The translations under genes and the position numbers were made by a program. Positions 8,910-18,351 of a stretch of DNA of 64,000 nucleotides are shown here, one piece after another. This DNA is from Flavobacterium sp. (GTDB lineage Bacteria > Bacteroidota > Bacteroidia > Flavobacteriales > Flavobacteriaceae), in NCBI RefSeq assembly GCF_004211145.1, contig NZ_SEBS01000014.1, positions 34,188-98,187 on the forward strand. Direction: 5' to 3'. The notes beneath the pieces were generated by a model that was not told the DNA's origin, did not search any database, and was given only the letters and a program-made list of their open reading frames with translations. Every line of letters starts with the position of its first letter. Within the stretch, counting starts at the first letter, position 1.

Positions 8910-11867
8910 TTAGAAATTAATATTCAGACCCAAAGTGTATGTTCTTGGGCGTGGGTAAAGATTATTGTCAACACCGTTTTGTACCTCAGGATCGATTCCT
9001 TTGTAACCGGTGATGAGTAACACATTTTGGACAGCACCTGTCAAACGCATCGTGCTTCCTTTGTCGAACACATCTTTAAATGTGTAACCAAGCGTCACGT
9101 TATCCCACTTCACGTATGAAGCGTCCTTGATGTAAAAATCCGATTGGTACTGTGGCTGAGGGAAATTCGTTGTCGCAGCCTCAGGCGTAGCGTTCACGAG
9201 ATAGTTTCCGTTACCTGGAAGTACTGAAAGATTTCCACGCTGTGAGTTTACGTTGTCGTATACGTAATTCCCTGTCGCCCCACGGAAACTTGATGAGAAC
9301 CACCAGTTACCGAATGTCACGTCAGTGTTGAAACCGAAATAAACGTCGGCGGCCGGCTTGTGGAAACGATATTTGTCATCGCTGTTCACGATTCCGTCTC
9401 CGTTGCGGTCAACGAATTGGTTGTAGATTGGAGAACCGTCAACATCGTACGCTTGCTCAAATACATAGAAAGATGCAGGAGCGTAACCGACTTGGTGATT
9501 CTGGATGAATGTTCCTGTTCCACCGGCAACAGTCGTAAGATCGTAACCATCGAATGAAGGAACCGGAGAATTACTCAAACTTGTAATTTCAGAAGTCTGG
9601 AACGTAACGTTACCTCCAACTCTCCATGAAACTTTCTCGTTACGTACCGGATACAGATCCAACGCTACCTCGACACCTTTATTTTCAAGGCTTCCAATGT
9701 TATAGAACGCGTAGTTCGTAAAGTTTACCCCTTGTGGGTTTTGAGCGAAAAGCAACAAATCCTTTGTTCTTCTGCGGTAAGCACTAACTTCACCCGTGAT
9801 ACGATTGTTGAAGAATCCGAAATCGGCACCGACGTTGATCGTTTCAGTTTCTTCCCATTTCAAGTCAGAGTTATATGCCTGCGGGCTGAATGTTTCAACA
9901 AAAACCGGGTTTCCGCTTGCGTCATATCCCAGTTGATACGCCGCTCCTGCGAAAGATTGCAGATACAATGGGTACGACGGATAGCGTGATCCTGTATCCT
10001 GTTGGCCTGTAATACCCCAGCTCGCACGCAATTTGAATTCGCTCACATATTTGCTTTCCTTAAGGAAATTTTCATTGCTCACACGCCATGCGGCAGATGC
10101 AGCCGGGAAATAACCCCAACGATTATCTTCCGTGAAACGAGATGAACCATCGGCGCGGATCGAACCGTTAAGGATGTATTTTTCAGCGATCGTGAAACTC
10201 GCTCTTCCAAAGAAAGATTGAAGGTTCAAACGCTCACCGATGTTACTCGTAATGTTGGTTACGCTACTTGCAGCATCAAAATTTGTGTAGTACTGAGAAT
10301 AACGGAAATCCTGATAGTTGTAACCCGCCGTGAAATCAAGATTCGAATCGATCGCCTCGAAATTCTTGTTGTAGTTGAAATACAAATCCATAAGGATATT
10401 TTTGTTTTCCTGACGGCTATCGTATGTATCTCCGGCTTCACCTGTTACGATGTAATCGGCGTCAGTACTTCCATAACCTCTACCCGAAGCGTAATCGTAA
10501 CCGACATTGGCAACAAGTTTCAAGGCTTCAAAACCGTGAATCTTGTACTCAAGTTGTGCGTTTCCTATGCTACGGAACTGGTTACCGAAGTTGTGCTTCT
10601 GCTCCAACATGGAAACCGGGTTGCGGTTAGCATTCGATTCGAACGTTCCACCTGTATTCAACCATTGGAAATAACCTCCGAAGTTATCGTTACCTGAAAG
10701 AATCGTTTGAGTCGGGTCAAAACTTACCGCTGCACCGATAGCGTCGCGGTTACTGTAGTTGTTGTGGATGACAGCCGATTTATTGTTGACTTCAACACGC
10801 AAGTGGTTGTCGAAGAAATTCCCGATCAAACTCAAGCCCAACGTACTACGTTCGAAATTATCATGTTTAAGGATACCATTCATATTCGTGTATCCAAGAG
10901 ACGCGCGATATGTGATGTTGTCTTTACCACCGCCCAATGAAATGTTATGGTCGGTTCCGTAAGCGGTACGGAAAATTTCTTTCTGCCAGTCAGTGTTCGA
11001 AGCACCCAACAACGAAATTTGTGTTGGATTACCGTATTGGTTCACGAAATCACGGAACTGGTTCGCTCCCATTACATTTACGTATTCTGAAACCTCACTT
11101 ACCTGGAAGTTACCATTGTACTCGACTTTCATTTCACCAGACTTTCCTCGTTTTGTCGTGATGATGATAACTCCATTCGATGCACGTGAACCGTAAATCG
11201 CAGTCGCGGCCGCATCTTTCAGGATAGTCATACTCGCGATATCGTTCTGGTTGATGTTGGCAAGCGGGCTACGTCCACCTTGGACACCACCGCCTCCTGC
11301 ATCTACCGCAACTCCATCTATAATATAAAGAGGATCATTGTTACCGTTGATTGAAGAACCGCTACGGATTCTCACGATCGAACCTTCACCTGGAGCACCG
11401 CCACCATTCGTGACCTGAACCCCGGCTACACGGCCCTGGATCAATTGTTCAGCAGCAACCACAGGACCTTTTTGGAAATCCTTTGCCGTAACAGTCGTTA
11501 CCGCTGTTGAAGCGTCCTTTTTCTTTACCGTACCGTAACCTACCTGTACCACAACTTCCTGCAATTGGTTAGCATCTTCCTCCATACTTACGGATAAAGT
11601 CGCTTGAGAGTTGTAATCCATGATAAGATCTTTGAATCCGATATAAGAAAATACGATTTTATCGCCTTTCTTTACATTATTCAAAGAGTACTTACCGTCG
11701 AAATCGGTAGATGTACCGTTAGTGGTACCTTGAACTACTACGTTTACCCCTGGCAACGGTTGACCTGTCGATTTTTCGGTCACCGTTCCCGTCAATGTTC
11801 CTTGTGCAAGAACACTAAAAGGCAAAAACAGTAGGAAAATGAACAACTTTTTGTAAATTGTTTTCAT
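8910..11867 (-). CDS. susC: SusC/RagA-type TonB-dependent outer-membrane transporter
   Basis: The 985-residue product has a signal peptide (IFLLFLPFSVLAQ), a carboxypeptidase-like regulatory domain (about 22-100, GTVTEKSTGQPLPGVNVVV), a TonB box/plug (VVVQVGYGTVKKKD, then VRIRSGSSINGNNDPLYIID) and a long beta-barrel ending in Phe (TLGLNINF). It imports maltooligosaccharides together with SusD. The start is set at the ATG at 11867, 26 codons inside the longest frame, because only that start places the signal peptide at the N-terminus. It is the first gene of the minus-strand operon. A likely LacI operator lies 115-137 bp upstream. Confidence 0.95.
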   Translation of the reverse strand: MKTIYKKLFIFLLFLPFSVLAQGTLTGTVTEKSTGQPLPGVNVVVQGTTNGTSTDFDGKYSLNNVKKGDKIVFSYIGFKDLIMDYNSQATLSVSMEEDANQLQEVVVQVGYGTVKKKDASTAVTTVTAKDFQKGPVVAAEQLIQGRVAGVQVTNGGGAPGEGSIVRIRSGSSINGNNDPLYIIDGVAVDAGGGGVQGGRSPLANINQNDIASMTILKDAAATAIYGSRASNGVIIITTKRGKSGEMKVEYNGNFQVSEVSEYVNVMGANQFRDFVNQYGNPTQISLLGASNTDWQKEIFRTAYGTDHNISLGGGKDNITYRASLGYTNMNGILKHDNFERSTLGLSLIGNFFDNHLRVEVNNKSAVIHNNYSNRDAIGAAVSFDPTQTILSGNDNFGGYFQWLNTGGTFESNANRNPVSMLEQKHNFGNQFRSIGNAQLEYKIHGFEALKLVANVGYDYASGRGYGSTDADYIVTGEAGDTYDSRQENKNILMDLYFNYNKNFEAIDSNLDFTAGYNYQDFRYSQYYTNFDAASSVTNITSNIGERLNLQSFFGRASFTIAEKYILNGSIRADGSSRFTEDNRWGYFPAASAAWRVSNENFLKESKYVSEFKLRASWGITGQQDTGSRYPSYPLYLQSFAGAAYQLGYDASGNPVFVETFSPQAYNSDLKWEETETINVGADFGFFNNRITGEVSAYRRRTKDLLLFAQNPQGVNFTNYAFYNIGSLENKGVEVALDLYPVRNEKVSWRVGGNVTFQTSEITSLSNSPVPSFDGYDLTTVAGGTGTFIQNHQVGYAPASFYVFEQAYDVDGSPIYNQFVDRNGDGIVNSDDKYRFHKPAADVYFGFNTDVTFGNWWFSSSFRGATGNYVYDNVNSQRGNLSVLPGNGNYLVNATPEAATTNFPQPQYQSDFYIKDASYVKWDNVTLGYTFKDVFDKGSTMRLTGAVQNVLLITGYKGIDPEVQNGVDNNLYPRPRTYTLGLNINF

Positions 11868-11981
11868 ACATTTTGTTTGAGTTAAAAAAATAGGTTTGTT
11901 TAGCTTATACTCTACTTCGAATGTTAAAATTAAGTAAAATTTCATACGATTTCGTAGAACCCTACCAGAAACCCTTGCGCA

Positions 11982-12004
11982 AACGTTTTCGTGTTGAAAA
12001 CTTT
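11982..12004. promoter_or_regulatory. Putative LacI-family operator upstream of susC
   Basis: These 23 bp recur exactly, in reverse complement, at 13308-13330, ahead of the maltose transporter gene. Relative to each controlled gene the orientation is the same. At one end the site carries a near-palindrome with a central CG (GCAAACGTTTTCG), the form seen in LacI/GalR-family operators. The divergent lacI-type gene starts 92 bp away. Confidence 0.75.
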
Positions 12005-12095
12005 CCTTTAATCACAGGAATTACAAGGCATTATTGATGAATTTCAAAAACCGAACACTATAATTTTCGAATACTAAAATTTCCAATTTCTTAAC

Positions 12096-13139
12096 ATGAA
12101 AAGAAAGATCACTTTAAAGCAAATCGCAAAAGAACTCGATGTATCCATTTCGACGGTCTCAAAATCACTTCGGGACAGTCCCGAAATATCTGAAGATACC
12201 CGATTGAAAGTCCAAGCGTTTGCAAAACTCTACAATTACAAGCCTAACAATATTGCACTTAGCCTCAAAAACCGAAAGACGAAAACAATCGCGATCATTA
12301 TCCCTGAAATCGTCCACCATTTTTTCGCGACGGTCATCAGCGGCATCGAACAAGTTGCGAACGAGAGCGGATATAACGTAATCATTTGCCTGTCGGACGA
12401 ATCGTTCGACAAAGAGGTCATCAATATGGAAATGCTCGCCAACGGATCGATCGACGGTTTCATCATGTCACTTTCGAAAGAAACGCAGTCCAAAGGCGAT
12501 TTCCACCATATCATCGAAGTCATCAACCAGGGAATGCCCGTCGTGATGTTCGACCGCGTGACCAACGATATCTTGTGCGACAAAGTCATCATCGACGACA
12601 ACCGCGCGGCCTTCGAATCGATCGAACGGCTGATCAACAACGGTTTCAAGAAAATCGCGTTGATCACGACGGTCGATTACGTAAGCGTCGGAAAATTGCG
12701 TACCGAAGGTTATTCGAGAGCCTTGCGCGCCAACGACCGAGACGTGAACGAGAAACTGATCCTGCGCATCGAAGACATCGACAACTGCGCCGAACCGATC
12801 GAGAAATTCATATCCGAGACCAAGCCCGATGCGGTTTTCGCCGTAAACGAACTGTTCGCCGTGACCGCGATAAAGGCCGCGAAAAAAATCGGATTGCATG
12901 TTCCTGAAGACATTTCCATCATCGGATTCACTGACGGCATCATCTCAAAATATTCCTCGCCGAGCATCACGACGGTTTCACAGGACGGCATCGAAATGGG
13001 CGGAAAAGCCGCGAAAATGCTCATCCAACGTTTGGAATCAGAAGACGAGGAAGAAGAAGAACACTATAAAACCGAGGTTGTCGAGACGCATCTTGTGGAA
13101 CGGGAATCGACGCGGGCGTTGAAGAAGGGGAATTTTTGA
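12096..13139 (+). CDS. LacI-family transcriptional regulator of the maltodextrin locus
   Basis: The 347-residue product has a typical LacI helix-turn-helix at residues 5-27 (TLKQIAKELDVSISTVSKSL), a hinge helix (NNIALSLKNRKTKTIAII), and a periplasmic-binding-protein-like sensor domain (about 62-335) ending in DISIIGFTDG and ITTVSQDGIEMG. It lies between the susC operon and the transporter operon and diverges from susC. The same 23-bp element stands before both operons, so it most likely controls both in response to maltose or maltodextrin. Whether it represses or activates cannot be read from the sequence. An acidic stretch (SEDEEEEEH) lies near the C-terminus. Confidence 0.93.
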   Translation: MKRKITLKQIAKELDVSISTVSKSLRDSPEISEDTRLKVQAFAKLYNYKPNNIALSLKNRKTKTIAIIIPEIVHHFFATVISGIEQVANESGYNVIICLSDESFDKEVINMEMLANGSIDGFIMSLSKETQSKGDFHHIIEVINQGMPVVMFDRVTNDILCDKVIIDDNRAAFESIERLINNGFKKIALITTVDYVSVGKLRTEGYSRALRANDRDVNEKLILRIEDIDNCAEPIEKFISETKPDAVFAVNELFAVTAIKAAKKIGLHVPEDISIIGFTDGIISKYSSPSITTVSQDGIEMGGKAAKMLIQRLESEDEEEEEHYKTEVVETHLVERESTRALKKGNF

Positions 13140-13146
13140 TCTAAGA

Positions 13147-13283
13147 TTTATAGATCTCAGATTTACAGATTTACAGATGTCGGATTCGGAGATTGACAGA
13201 CCAACGACTTTGTCGAGATTGACGATTCGTTCAAACCGGACGATTCTGCAAATCTGTCAATCTGTAAATCTGAGATCTGTCAA
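13147..13283. repeat. Inverted-repeat element after lacI (no gene inside)
   Basis: Arms at 13147-13180 and 13250-13283 match as an ungapped inverted repeat at about 30 of 34 positions, including a perfect 20-bp core (13152-13171 against 13259-13278). The arms are built of the reiterated word ACAGATTT. It starts 7 bp after the lacI stop codon. The 69-bp centre has no reading frame of note. The rest of the 343-bp gap before the transporter gene holds the second operator and a promoter box. Confidence 0.85.
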
Positions 13284-13307
13284 TCCAAAACCTGTCCATC
13301 CATTTCC

Positions 13308-13330
13308 AAAGTTTTCAACACGAAAACGTT
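13308..13330. promoter_or_regulatory. Second copy of the putative LacI operator, upstream of the MFS gene
   Basis: This is an exact reverse complement of 11982-12004. It lies about 60 bp upstream of the TATATTTG box at 13390 and 152 bp upstream of the transporter start. A position upstream of the promoter would suit activation better than simple blocking, if that box is used. Confidence 0.75.
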
Positions 13331-13389
13331 AACGTAACCCTTCAAACCGCAAATTTCTCATTTCCAAAACCCATTTTCAAATTAAACGC

Positions 13390-13397
13390 TATATTTG
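13390..13397 (+). promoter_or_regulatory. Putative -7 promoter box of the transporter operon
   Basis: TATATTTG fits the TAnnTTTG consensus. The start codon is 86 nt downstream, so the message would have a leader of about 80 nt. Confidence 0.5.
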
Positions 13398-13482
13398 ACG
13401 CGATTATCAAGCTTGTACTTTACTTCGACCCACAAGTTTTTGATAAGCATCGCGCTTATCGTACCTATTTTAAATTACGATA

Positions 13483-14997
13483 ATGGAAAAGCGTAGGTTA
13501 AGTTTCTGGGAGATTTGGAACATGAGTTTCGGATTTCTTGGGATACAATTCGGATTCGCCCTTCAAAATGCCAACACATCGCGCATTTTTGAAACCTTGG
13601 GCGCCAAAGTAGATGAAATTCCCATTTTATGGATTGCCGCTCCGGTTTCGGGCTTGATCATTCAGCCGATCATCGGATATTTCAGCGACCGAACCTGGAC
13701 AAGACTCGGCCGACGTCGACCGTATTTCCTGGTCGGGGCGATACTGTCGTCGATCGCGCTTTTCATCATGCCGAATTCCCCTACGCTTTGGATTGCCGCG
13801 GGAACGCTATGGATCATGGACGCCTCGATCAACATTTCGATGGAACCGTTCCGCGCATTCGTGGGCGATAATTTACCCGCGAGCCAGCGGACACAGGGTT
13901 TTGCGATGCAGAGTTTCTTTATCGGAACAGGCGCCGTCGTAGGATCGTTGTTGCCGTATCTGTTCGCGAACGTGTTCGACATTTCTAACACCGCGCCTCC
14001 GGGAATCATTCCCGATTCGGTGAAATGGTCGTTCTACATCGGCGGGATCGTGTTTCTGCTCGCCGTACTTTGGACGGTTTTCAACACCAAGGAATACCTG
14101 CCTGAAGAATTGCACGCGTTCGAGGAGCAAGAACGAAAAATGCTCGGCAACGTCGAGATCGAAGATTACGAAACCAGCGCGAACCGAAGTAAACAATTCC
14201 GAGTCGGCGCGCTCATGACAGCCATCGGCGCTTCGGCAACGGCCTATATCTATGAAGTCGGACTGACCAAGGAACTCTACATCTTATTCGTGGGATTGAT
14301 CGTGATCGGAACGTTGTTCATGATTACGTCGCTACTTCGGAAAAATCAGGTCCGAAACGGATTCACGATCATTTTGACCGACATGCTCAACATGCCGACC
14401 ACGATGAAAAAACTCGCATTGGTCCAGTTTTTCTCATGGTTCGCATTGTTTTCGATGTGGATTTACACGACCCAGGCCGTAACAGGACATGTTTTCGGCA
14501 CGTCGGACACTACCTCGAAACTCTACAACGACGCCGCCGATTGGGTTCCCGTTCTCTTTACCGTTTACAATGGCGTCGCGGCTTTGGTGGCCTTCCTGCT
14601 TCCGGTTCTGGCCAAACGCTTCGGCATCCGAATCACACATTTGCTCGCACTCGCGGCCGGTGGCATCGGATTGATCTCTATTTTCTTCATCAAATCGAAA
14701 ATGCTGCTGTTGCTTCCGATGGTTGGCGTCGGGATCGCATGGGCAAGTATCTTGTCGATGCCGTTCGCGTTGCTTTCGGGATCGTTGCCTGCAGCGAAAA
14801 TGGGCTATTACATGGGTGTTTTCAACTTTTTTGTGGTCATTCCGCAAATCGTGGCCGCAACCATTCTTGGCTTTATCGTAAAACAATTCTTTAACGACGA
14901 ACCGATTTACGCGTTGATCATCGGAGGTATTTCGATGATCATCTCAGGGTTCCTTACACTCCGTGTCAGTGAAGGCACGAAAATTACAGTAGAATGA
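13483..14997 (+). CDS. MFS maltose-type sugar transporter, inner membrane
   Basis: The 504-residue product has about 12 membrane helices. Near its N-terminus is the MFS loop 2-3 signature in the form found in sugar:cation symporters (GYFSDRTWTRLGRRRPYFLVG). A longer acidic cytoplasmic loop lies around residues 205-240 (LPEELHAFEEQERKM). It resembles the maltose/sucrose-type carriers encoded in flavobacterial maltodextrin loci. It is the first gene of an operon with beta-phosphoglucomutase (ATGA overlap) and is preceded by the putative LacI operator. It probably brings maltose or short maltodextrins into the cytoplasm for GH65 phosphorolysis. Confidence 0.9.
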   Translation: MEKRRLSFWEIWNMSFGFLGIQFGFALQNANTSRIFETLGAKVDEIPILWIAAPVSGLIIQPIIGYFSDRTWTRLGRRRPYFLVGAILSSIALFIMPNSPTLWIAAGTLWIMDASINISMEPFRAFVGDNLPASQRTQGFAMQSFFIGTGAVVGSLLPYLFANVFDISNTAPPGIIPDSVKWSFYIGGIVFLLAVLWTVFNTKEYLPEELHAFEEQERKMLGNVEIEDYETSANRSKQFRVGALMTAIGASATAYIYEVGLTKELYILFVGLIVIGTLFMITSLLRKNQVRNGFTIILTDMLNMPTTMKKLALVQFFSWFALFSMWIYTTQAVTGHVFGTSDTTSKLYNDAADWVPVLFTVYNGVAALVAFLLPVLAKRFGIRITHLLALAAGGIGLISIFFIKSKMLLLLPMVGVGIAWASILSMPFALLSGSLPAAKMGYYMGVFNFFVVIPQIVAATILGFIVKQFFNDEPIYALIIGGISMIISGFLTLRVSEGTKITVE

Positions 14998-15650
14998 GTA
15001 AAAAAGCATTCATATTCGACCTCGACGGCGTAATCGTAGACACGGCCAAATACCATTTTTTGGCGTGGCAGAAAATCGCCGATTCGCTTGGGATCGAATT
15101 CACACCTGAACACAACGAACGATTGAAAGGCGTGAGCCGCGTGCGTTCGCTTGACATTATCCTTGAACTCGGCAACGTCGAGCCGCCACAATCGGACAAG
15201 GACATTTGGCTCAAACAAAAGAACGAAGACTATCTGTCGTACATCGAAAACATGGACCGAAGCGAAATCCTTCCAGGCGTCATGCATGTATTGAAGTTTC
15301 TGAAAGACAACGGACAACCGATCGCATTGGGTTCGGCGAGCAAGAATGCACGCCCGATCCTCGAGAAAACAGGAATTCTTAGTTTTTTCGATGTGATCGT
15401 CGACGGAAACGACGTGACGAACGCCAAACCCGATCCTGAAGTATTTATACGTGCGGCCCAACAACTCGGCATCTCGAACGAAGATTCCATCGTGTTCGAA
15501 GATTCGTTCGCGGGAATCGAAGCGGCGAATATCGCGGGCATGACGAGTGTCGGCATCGGAGATGAGACTATTCTCGACAAGGCGCAGTATATCTTTCCGG
15601 ATTTCGTGCATATTGATTTGAGTTTCATTGATACGTTAATTAATAAGTAG
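14994..15650 (+). CDS. pgmB: Beta-phosphoglucomutase (HAD superfamily)
   Basis: The 218-residue product shows the HAD nucleophile motif FDLDGVIVDT (Asp9 and Asp11), the cap region (HFLAWQKIADSLGI, LKGVSRVRSLDIIL), motif II in ALGSASKNA, the Lys of motif III in TNAKPDPEVF and motif IV in FEDSFAGIEAA. All are typical of beta-phosphoglucomutase. It converts beta-glucose-1-phosphate to glucose-6-phosphate, the step after an inverting GH65 phosphorylase. It overlaps the MFS gene by 4 nt (ATGA), so translation is coupled. Confidence 0.93.
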   Translation: MSKKAFIFDLDGVIVDTAKYHFLAWQKIADSLGIEFTPEHNERLKGVSRVRSLDIILELGNVEPPQSDKDIWLKQKNEDYLSYIENMDRSEILPGVMHVLKFLKDNGQPIALGSASKNARPILEKTGILSFFDVIVDGNDVTNAKPDPEVFIRAAQQLGISNEDSIVFEDSFAGIEAANIAGMTSVGIGDETILDKAQYIFPDFVHIDLSFIDTLINK

Positions 15651-15828
15651 ACGAAAGACGAAAGACGAATGACGAAAGACGAATGACGAATGACAAATGA
15701 GAAATGACTAAGGACTGAGGACTAGCGTTTTCTTTAGACCAAATCAAGTTTTACATCCGAATTTGACCATTGAGGAAAAATTTAAACCGATTCGAAAGTC
15801 CTTCGACATTAGTCGTTAGTCTTTCGTC
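15650..15828. repeat. Inverted-repeat element after pgmB (no gene inside)
   Basis: The arms at 15650-15676 and 15802-15828 are an ungapped inverted repeat (23 of 27 positions). They are built of a reiterated 7-nt word (GACGAAA, GACGAAT). The left arm begins on the last base of the pgmB stop codon. A further tandem run of the GACTTTT word lies at 15905-15930, just before the GH65 start. No gene is seen in the 293-bp gap. Confidence 0.8.
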
Positions 15829-15943
15829 AAAAAAATCATCAATCACAATCATCAAAAAAATCATAAACCCGAAAGCAAGCCAAATGCGACGCGACCTCTC
15901 GTTCGACTTTTGACTTTTGACTTTCGACTTAAAAAAAAAGACA

Positions 15944-18244
15944 ATGCATCAGGATTATATCAAACCAAATAATTGGTCCATCATCGAAGAAGGTTTCGAC
16001 GCCGAAAGGGTAAAATCGTCCGAAAGCCTATTCAGCATCGGAAACGGCGCCATGGGCCAACGCGCGAATTTTGAGGAAAAATACTCTGGAAAAACGTTTC
16101 AGGGCAGTTATATCGGCGGTGTTTATTACCCCGACAAGACAAAAGTGGGCTGGTGGAAAAACGGTTATCCGGAATATTTCGCCAAGGTGTTGAACGCGCC
16201 GAATTGGATCGGGATCGACATCGAGGTCAGCGGTGAAGCGCTCGATCTGAACGCGGTTTCGGTCCGCGATTTCAAGCGCGAGCTCAATATGAAAGAAGGT
16301 TGGTATAACCGATCTTTCGCAGCGACGTTGCAGAACGGAACCGAGATTTCAGTCAACGTGCGCCGCTTCATGTGCATGGAACTCGACGAGGCCGGCATCA
16401 TCAATTACGAAATCACGCCTGTCAATAAGGACGCGACGATCGTGTTCAAACCGTACGTCGATGCGGGCGTCCACAACGAAGACGCGAACTGGGAGGAGAA
16501 ATTCTGGGAACCGCTTGGCGTCGAACACAACGAGAACAAGGCATTCGTGACGGCGCGTACGTTCAAGACGCATTTCACGGCGACGACTTTCATGCAGAGC
16601 AGCATTCTCGTCGGTGGGAAAAACTTGGAAATAACGCCTGAGAATACTGAGAAATCGAACGAAAAGGTTCAGTTTACGTATTCGGTGAATGTGGCGAAAG
16701 GCCAGACATCGGCGATCCATAAAATCGGCGGTTATACGGTTTCGATGAACCACGAGAATACGGTTAAGGCTGCAAATGACGTGATTGATTCGGCTGTCGG
16801 AAAAGGCTATGCCGGATTACTTATCGAACAACAGAACGCCTGGGCAAAAGTTTGGGAAATGAGCGATATCACGATCGACGGAGACGTGAAAGCGCAACAA
16901 GGCATCCGATTCAATATTTTCCAGTTGAACCAGACATATTCGGGTAAGGATTCGCGCCTTAACATCGGACCGAAAGGATTCACAGGCGAAAAATACGGCG
17001 GCTCGACCTATTGGGATACCGAGGCGTACTGCATTCCGTTCTACATGGCGACGAAAGACCAACAAGTGGCGAAAAACCTGCTTGTTTATCGATACAACCA
17101 ATTGGACAAGGCGATTGAAAACGCGGCCAAACTCGGGTTTACGAATGGCGCGGCTTTGTATCCGATGGTGACGATGAACGGAGAGGAATGCCACAACGAA
17201 TGGGAAATCACGTTCGAGGAAATCCACCGAAACGGTGCGATCGCATTCGCCATTTTCAACTATTACCGATTCACGGGCGACTACTCGTACATTCCTGAAA
17301 AAGGCCTCGAAGTCCTGATCGCGATCGCGCGTTTCTGGCACCAACGATCGACTTGGTCAACCAACAAAAACCAATACGTGATCTTGGGAGTTACGGGTCC
17401 GAACGAATACGAAAACAACGTCAACAATAACTTCTACACGAACTATCTCGCGAAATGGTGTATCGATTATGCCGTCGGGCAATTGGAGAAAGTGTCGCTC
17501 GATTATGCGTCGGATTATGAAAGGATTTTGGGCAAGACGAATTTGACTTTGAATGAGATTTCGAAGTGGAAAGATGTCGCCGATAAGATGTATTTCCCGT
17601 ATTCGGAAGAAGATCAGGTGTATTTGCAACAAGACGGCTTCCTCGATAAAGAGCTCGTGAAGGTGTCGGATCTCGACAAATCACAACGCCCAATAAACCA
17701 AAAATGGTCTTGGGATCGCATCCTGCGTTCGCCTTACATCAAACAAGCCGATACGCTTCAAGGATTTTATTTCTTCGAGGATCACTTTACGACCGAAGAA
17801 TTGGAGCGTCATTTCGATTTCTACGAGCCGTATACCGTTCATGAAAGTTCGCTTTCGCCTTGCGTCCACTCGATCCAGGCGGCTGTTTTGGGCAAGATGG
17901 AAATGGCCTACACATTCTACTTGCGCACGTCGCGCCTCGACCTTGACGACTATAACAAGGAAGTCGAGGAAGGCTGCCACATCACGTCGATGGCGGGAAC
18001 CTGGATGAGCATCGTGGAAGGTTTCGGCGGCATGCGCGTGAAGGAAGACAAGTTGCATTTTTCACCGCGTATCCCGAAGGAATGGGAAGGTTATTCGTTT
18101 AAGATCAACTTTAGGAACCAGGTTTTGAAAGTATCGGTCCAGGCCAACCAGACGAGTTTTTCTTTGGAAGGCGGTGAGGAAATTACTGTTTTCGTGAATG
18201 GTAAGGAAGTTACTGTTGAGCCGAATGGACTTGTCACAGTTTAG
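15944..18244 (+). CDS. GH65 glycoside phosphorylase, probably maltose phosphorylase
   Basis: The 766-residue product has the full GH65 layout: an N-terminal beta-sandwich (SLFSIGNGAMGQRANFEE near residue 30), a helical linker, an (alpha/alpha)6 barrel and a C-terminal beta domain. The catalytic acid is the Glu of CHNEWEITFEEIHRNG (about 414-428). TYWDTEAYCIPFYM and GVTGPNEYENNVNNNFYTN are other family signatures. With beta-phosphoglucomutase and a maltose carrier just upstream, maltose phosphorylase is the best substrate guess; kojibiose or trehalose phosphorylase cannot be excluded. The longest frame begins at a TTG inside a tandem repeat, so the ATG at 15944 is preferred. Confidence 0.9.
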   Translation: MHQDYIKPNNWSIIEEGFDAERVKSSESLFSIGNGAMGQRANFEEKYSGKTFQGSYIGGVYYPDKTKVGWWKNGYPEYFAKVLNAPNWIGIDIEVSGEALDLNAVSVRDFKRELNMKEGWYNRSFAATLQNGTEISVNVRRFMCMELDEAGIINYEITPVNKDATIVFKPYVDAGVHNEDANWEEKFWEPLGVEHNENKAFVTARTFKTHFTATTFMQSSILVGGKNLEITPENTEKSNEKVQFTYSVNVAKGQTSAIHKIGGYTVSMNHENTVKAANDVIDSAVGKGYAGLLIEQQNAWAKVWEMSDITIDGDVKAQQGIRFNIFQLNQTYSGKDSRLNIGPKGFTGEKYGGSTYWDTEAYCIPFYMATKDQQVAKNLLVYRYNQLDKAIENAAKLGFTNGAALYPMVTMNGEECHNEWEITFEEIHRNGAIAFAIFNYYRFTGDYSYIPEKGLEVLIAIARFWHQRSTWSTNKNQYVILGVTGPNEYENNVNNNFYTNYLAKWCIDYAVGQLEKVSLDYASDYERILGKTNLTLNEISKWKDVADKMYFPYSEEDQVYLQQDGFLDKELVKVSDLDKSQRPINQKWSWDRILRSPYIKQADTLQGFYFFEDHFTTEELERHFDFYEPYTVHESSLSPCVHSIQAAVLGKMEMAYTFYLRTSRLDLDDYNKEVEEGCHITSMAGTWMSIVEGFGGMRVKEDKLHFSPRIPKEWEGYSFKINFRNQVLKVSVQANQTSFSLEGGEEITVFVNGKEVTVEPNGLVTV

Positions 18245-18263
18245 ATAATTTTTTTTGACAATT

Positions 18264-18315
18264 AAGATAGTTAAGGTTAGTTAAGAAGCTAGCGTTAACT
18301 ATCTTAGTTTTTTTT
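18264..18315 (+). terminator. Intrinsic terminator after the GH65 gene, within the cassette's left end
   Basis: AAGATAGTTAA pairs perfectly with TTAACTATCTT (18295-18305), followed two bases later by eight T. Confidence 0.75.
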
Positions 18316-18320
18316 CACTT

Positions 18321-18331
18321 TATACACGCCA
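18321..18331 (+). other. Leader motif shared by two cassettes (copy 1)
   Basis: TATACACGCCA lies 21 bp before the GxxExxY start. The same 11 bases precede the four-helix-bundle gene at 34978-34988. A shortened second copy (TATACGCCATGATA) overlaps the start codon. Confidence 0.6.
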
Positions 18332-18351
18332 CATGAAAAAATTTATACGCC

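Noticed and set aside
15650..15720. Possible CRISPR or minisatellite array in the GACGAAA/GACGAAT words
   Set aside because: Units are only 7 nt with no spacers and no cas genes; the run pairs with a distant arm, so it is treated as an inverted-repeat element.
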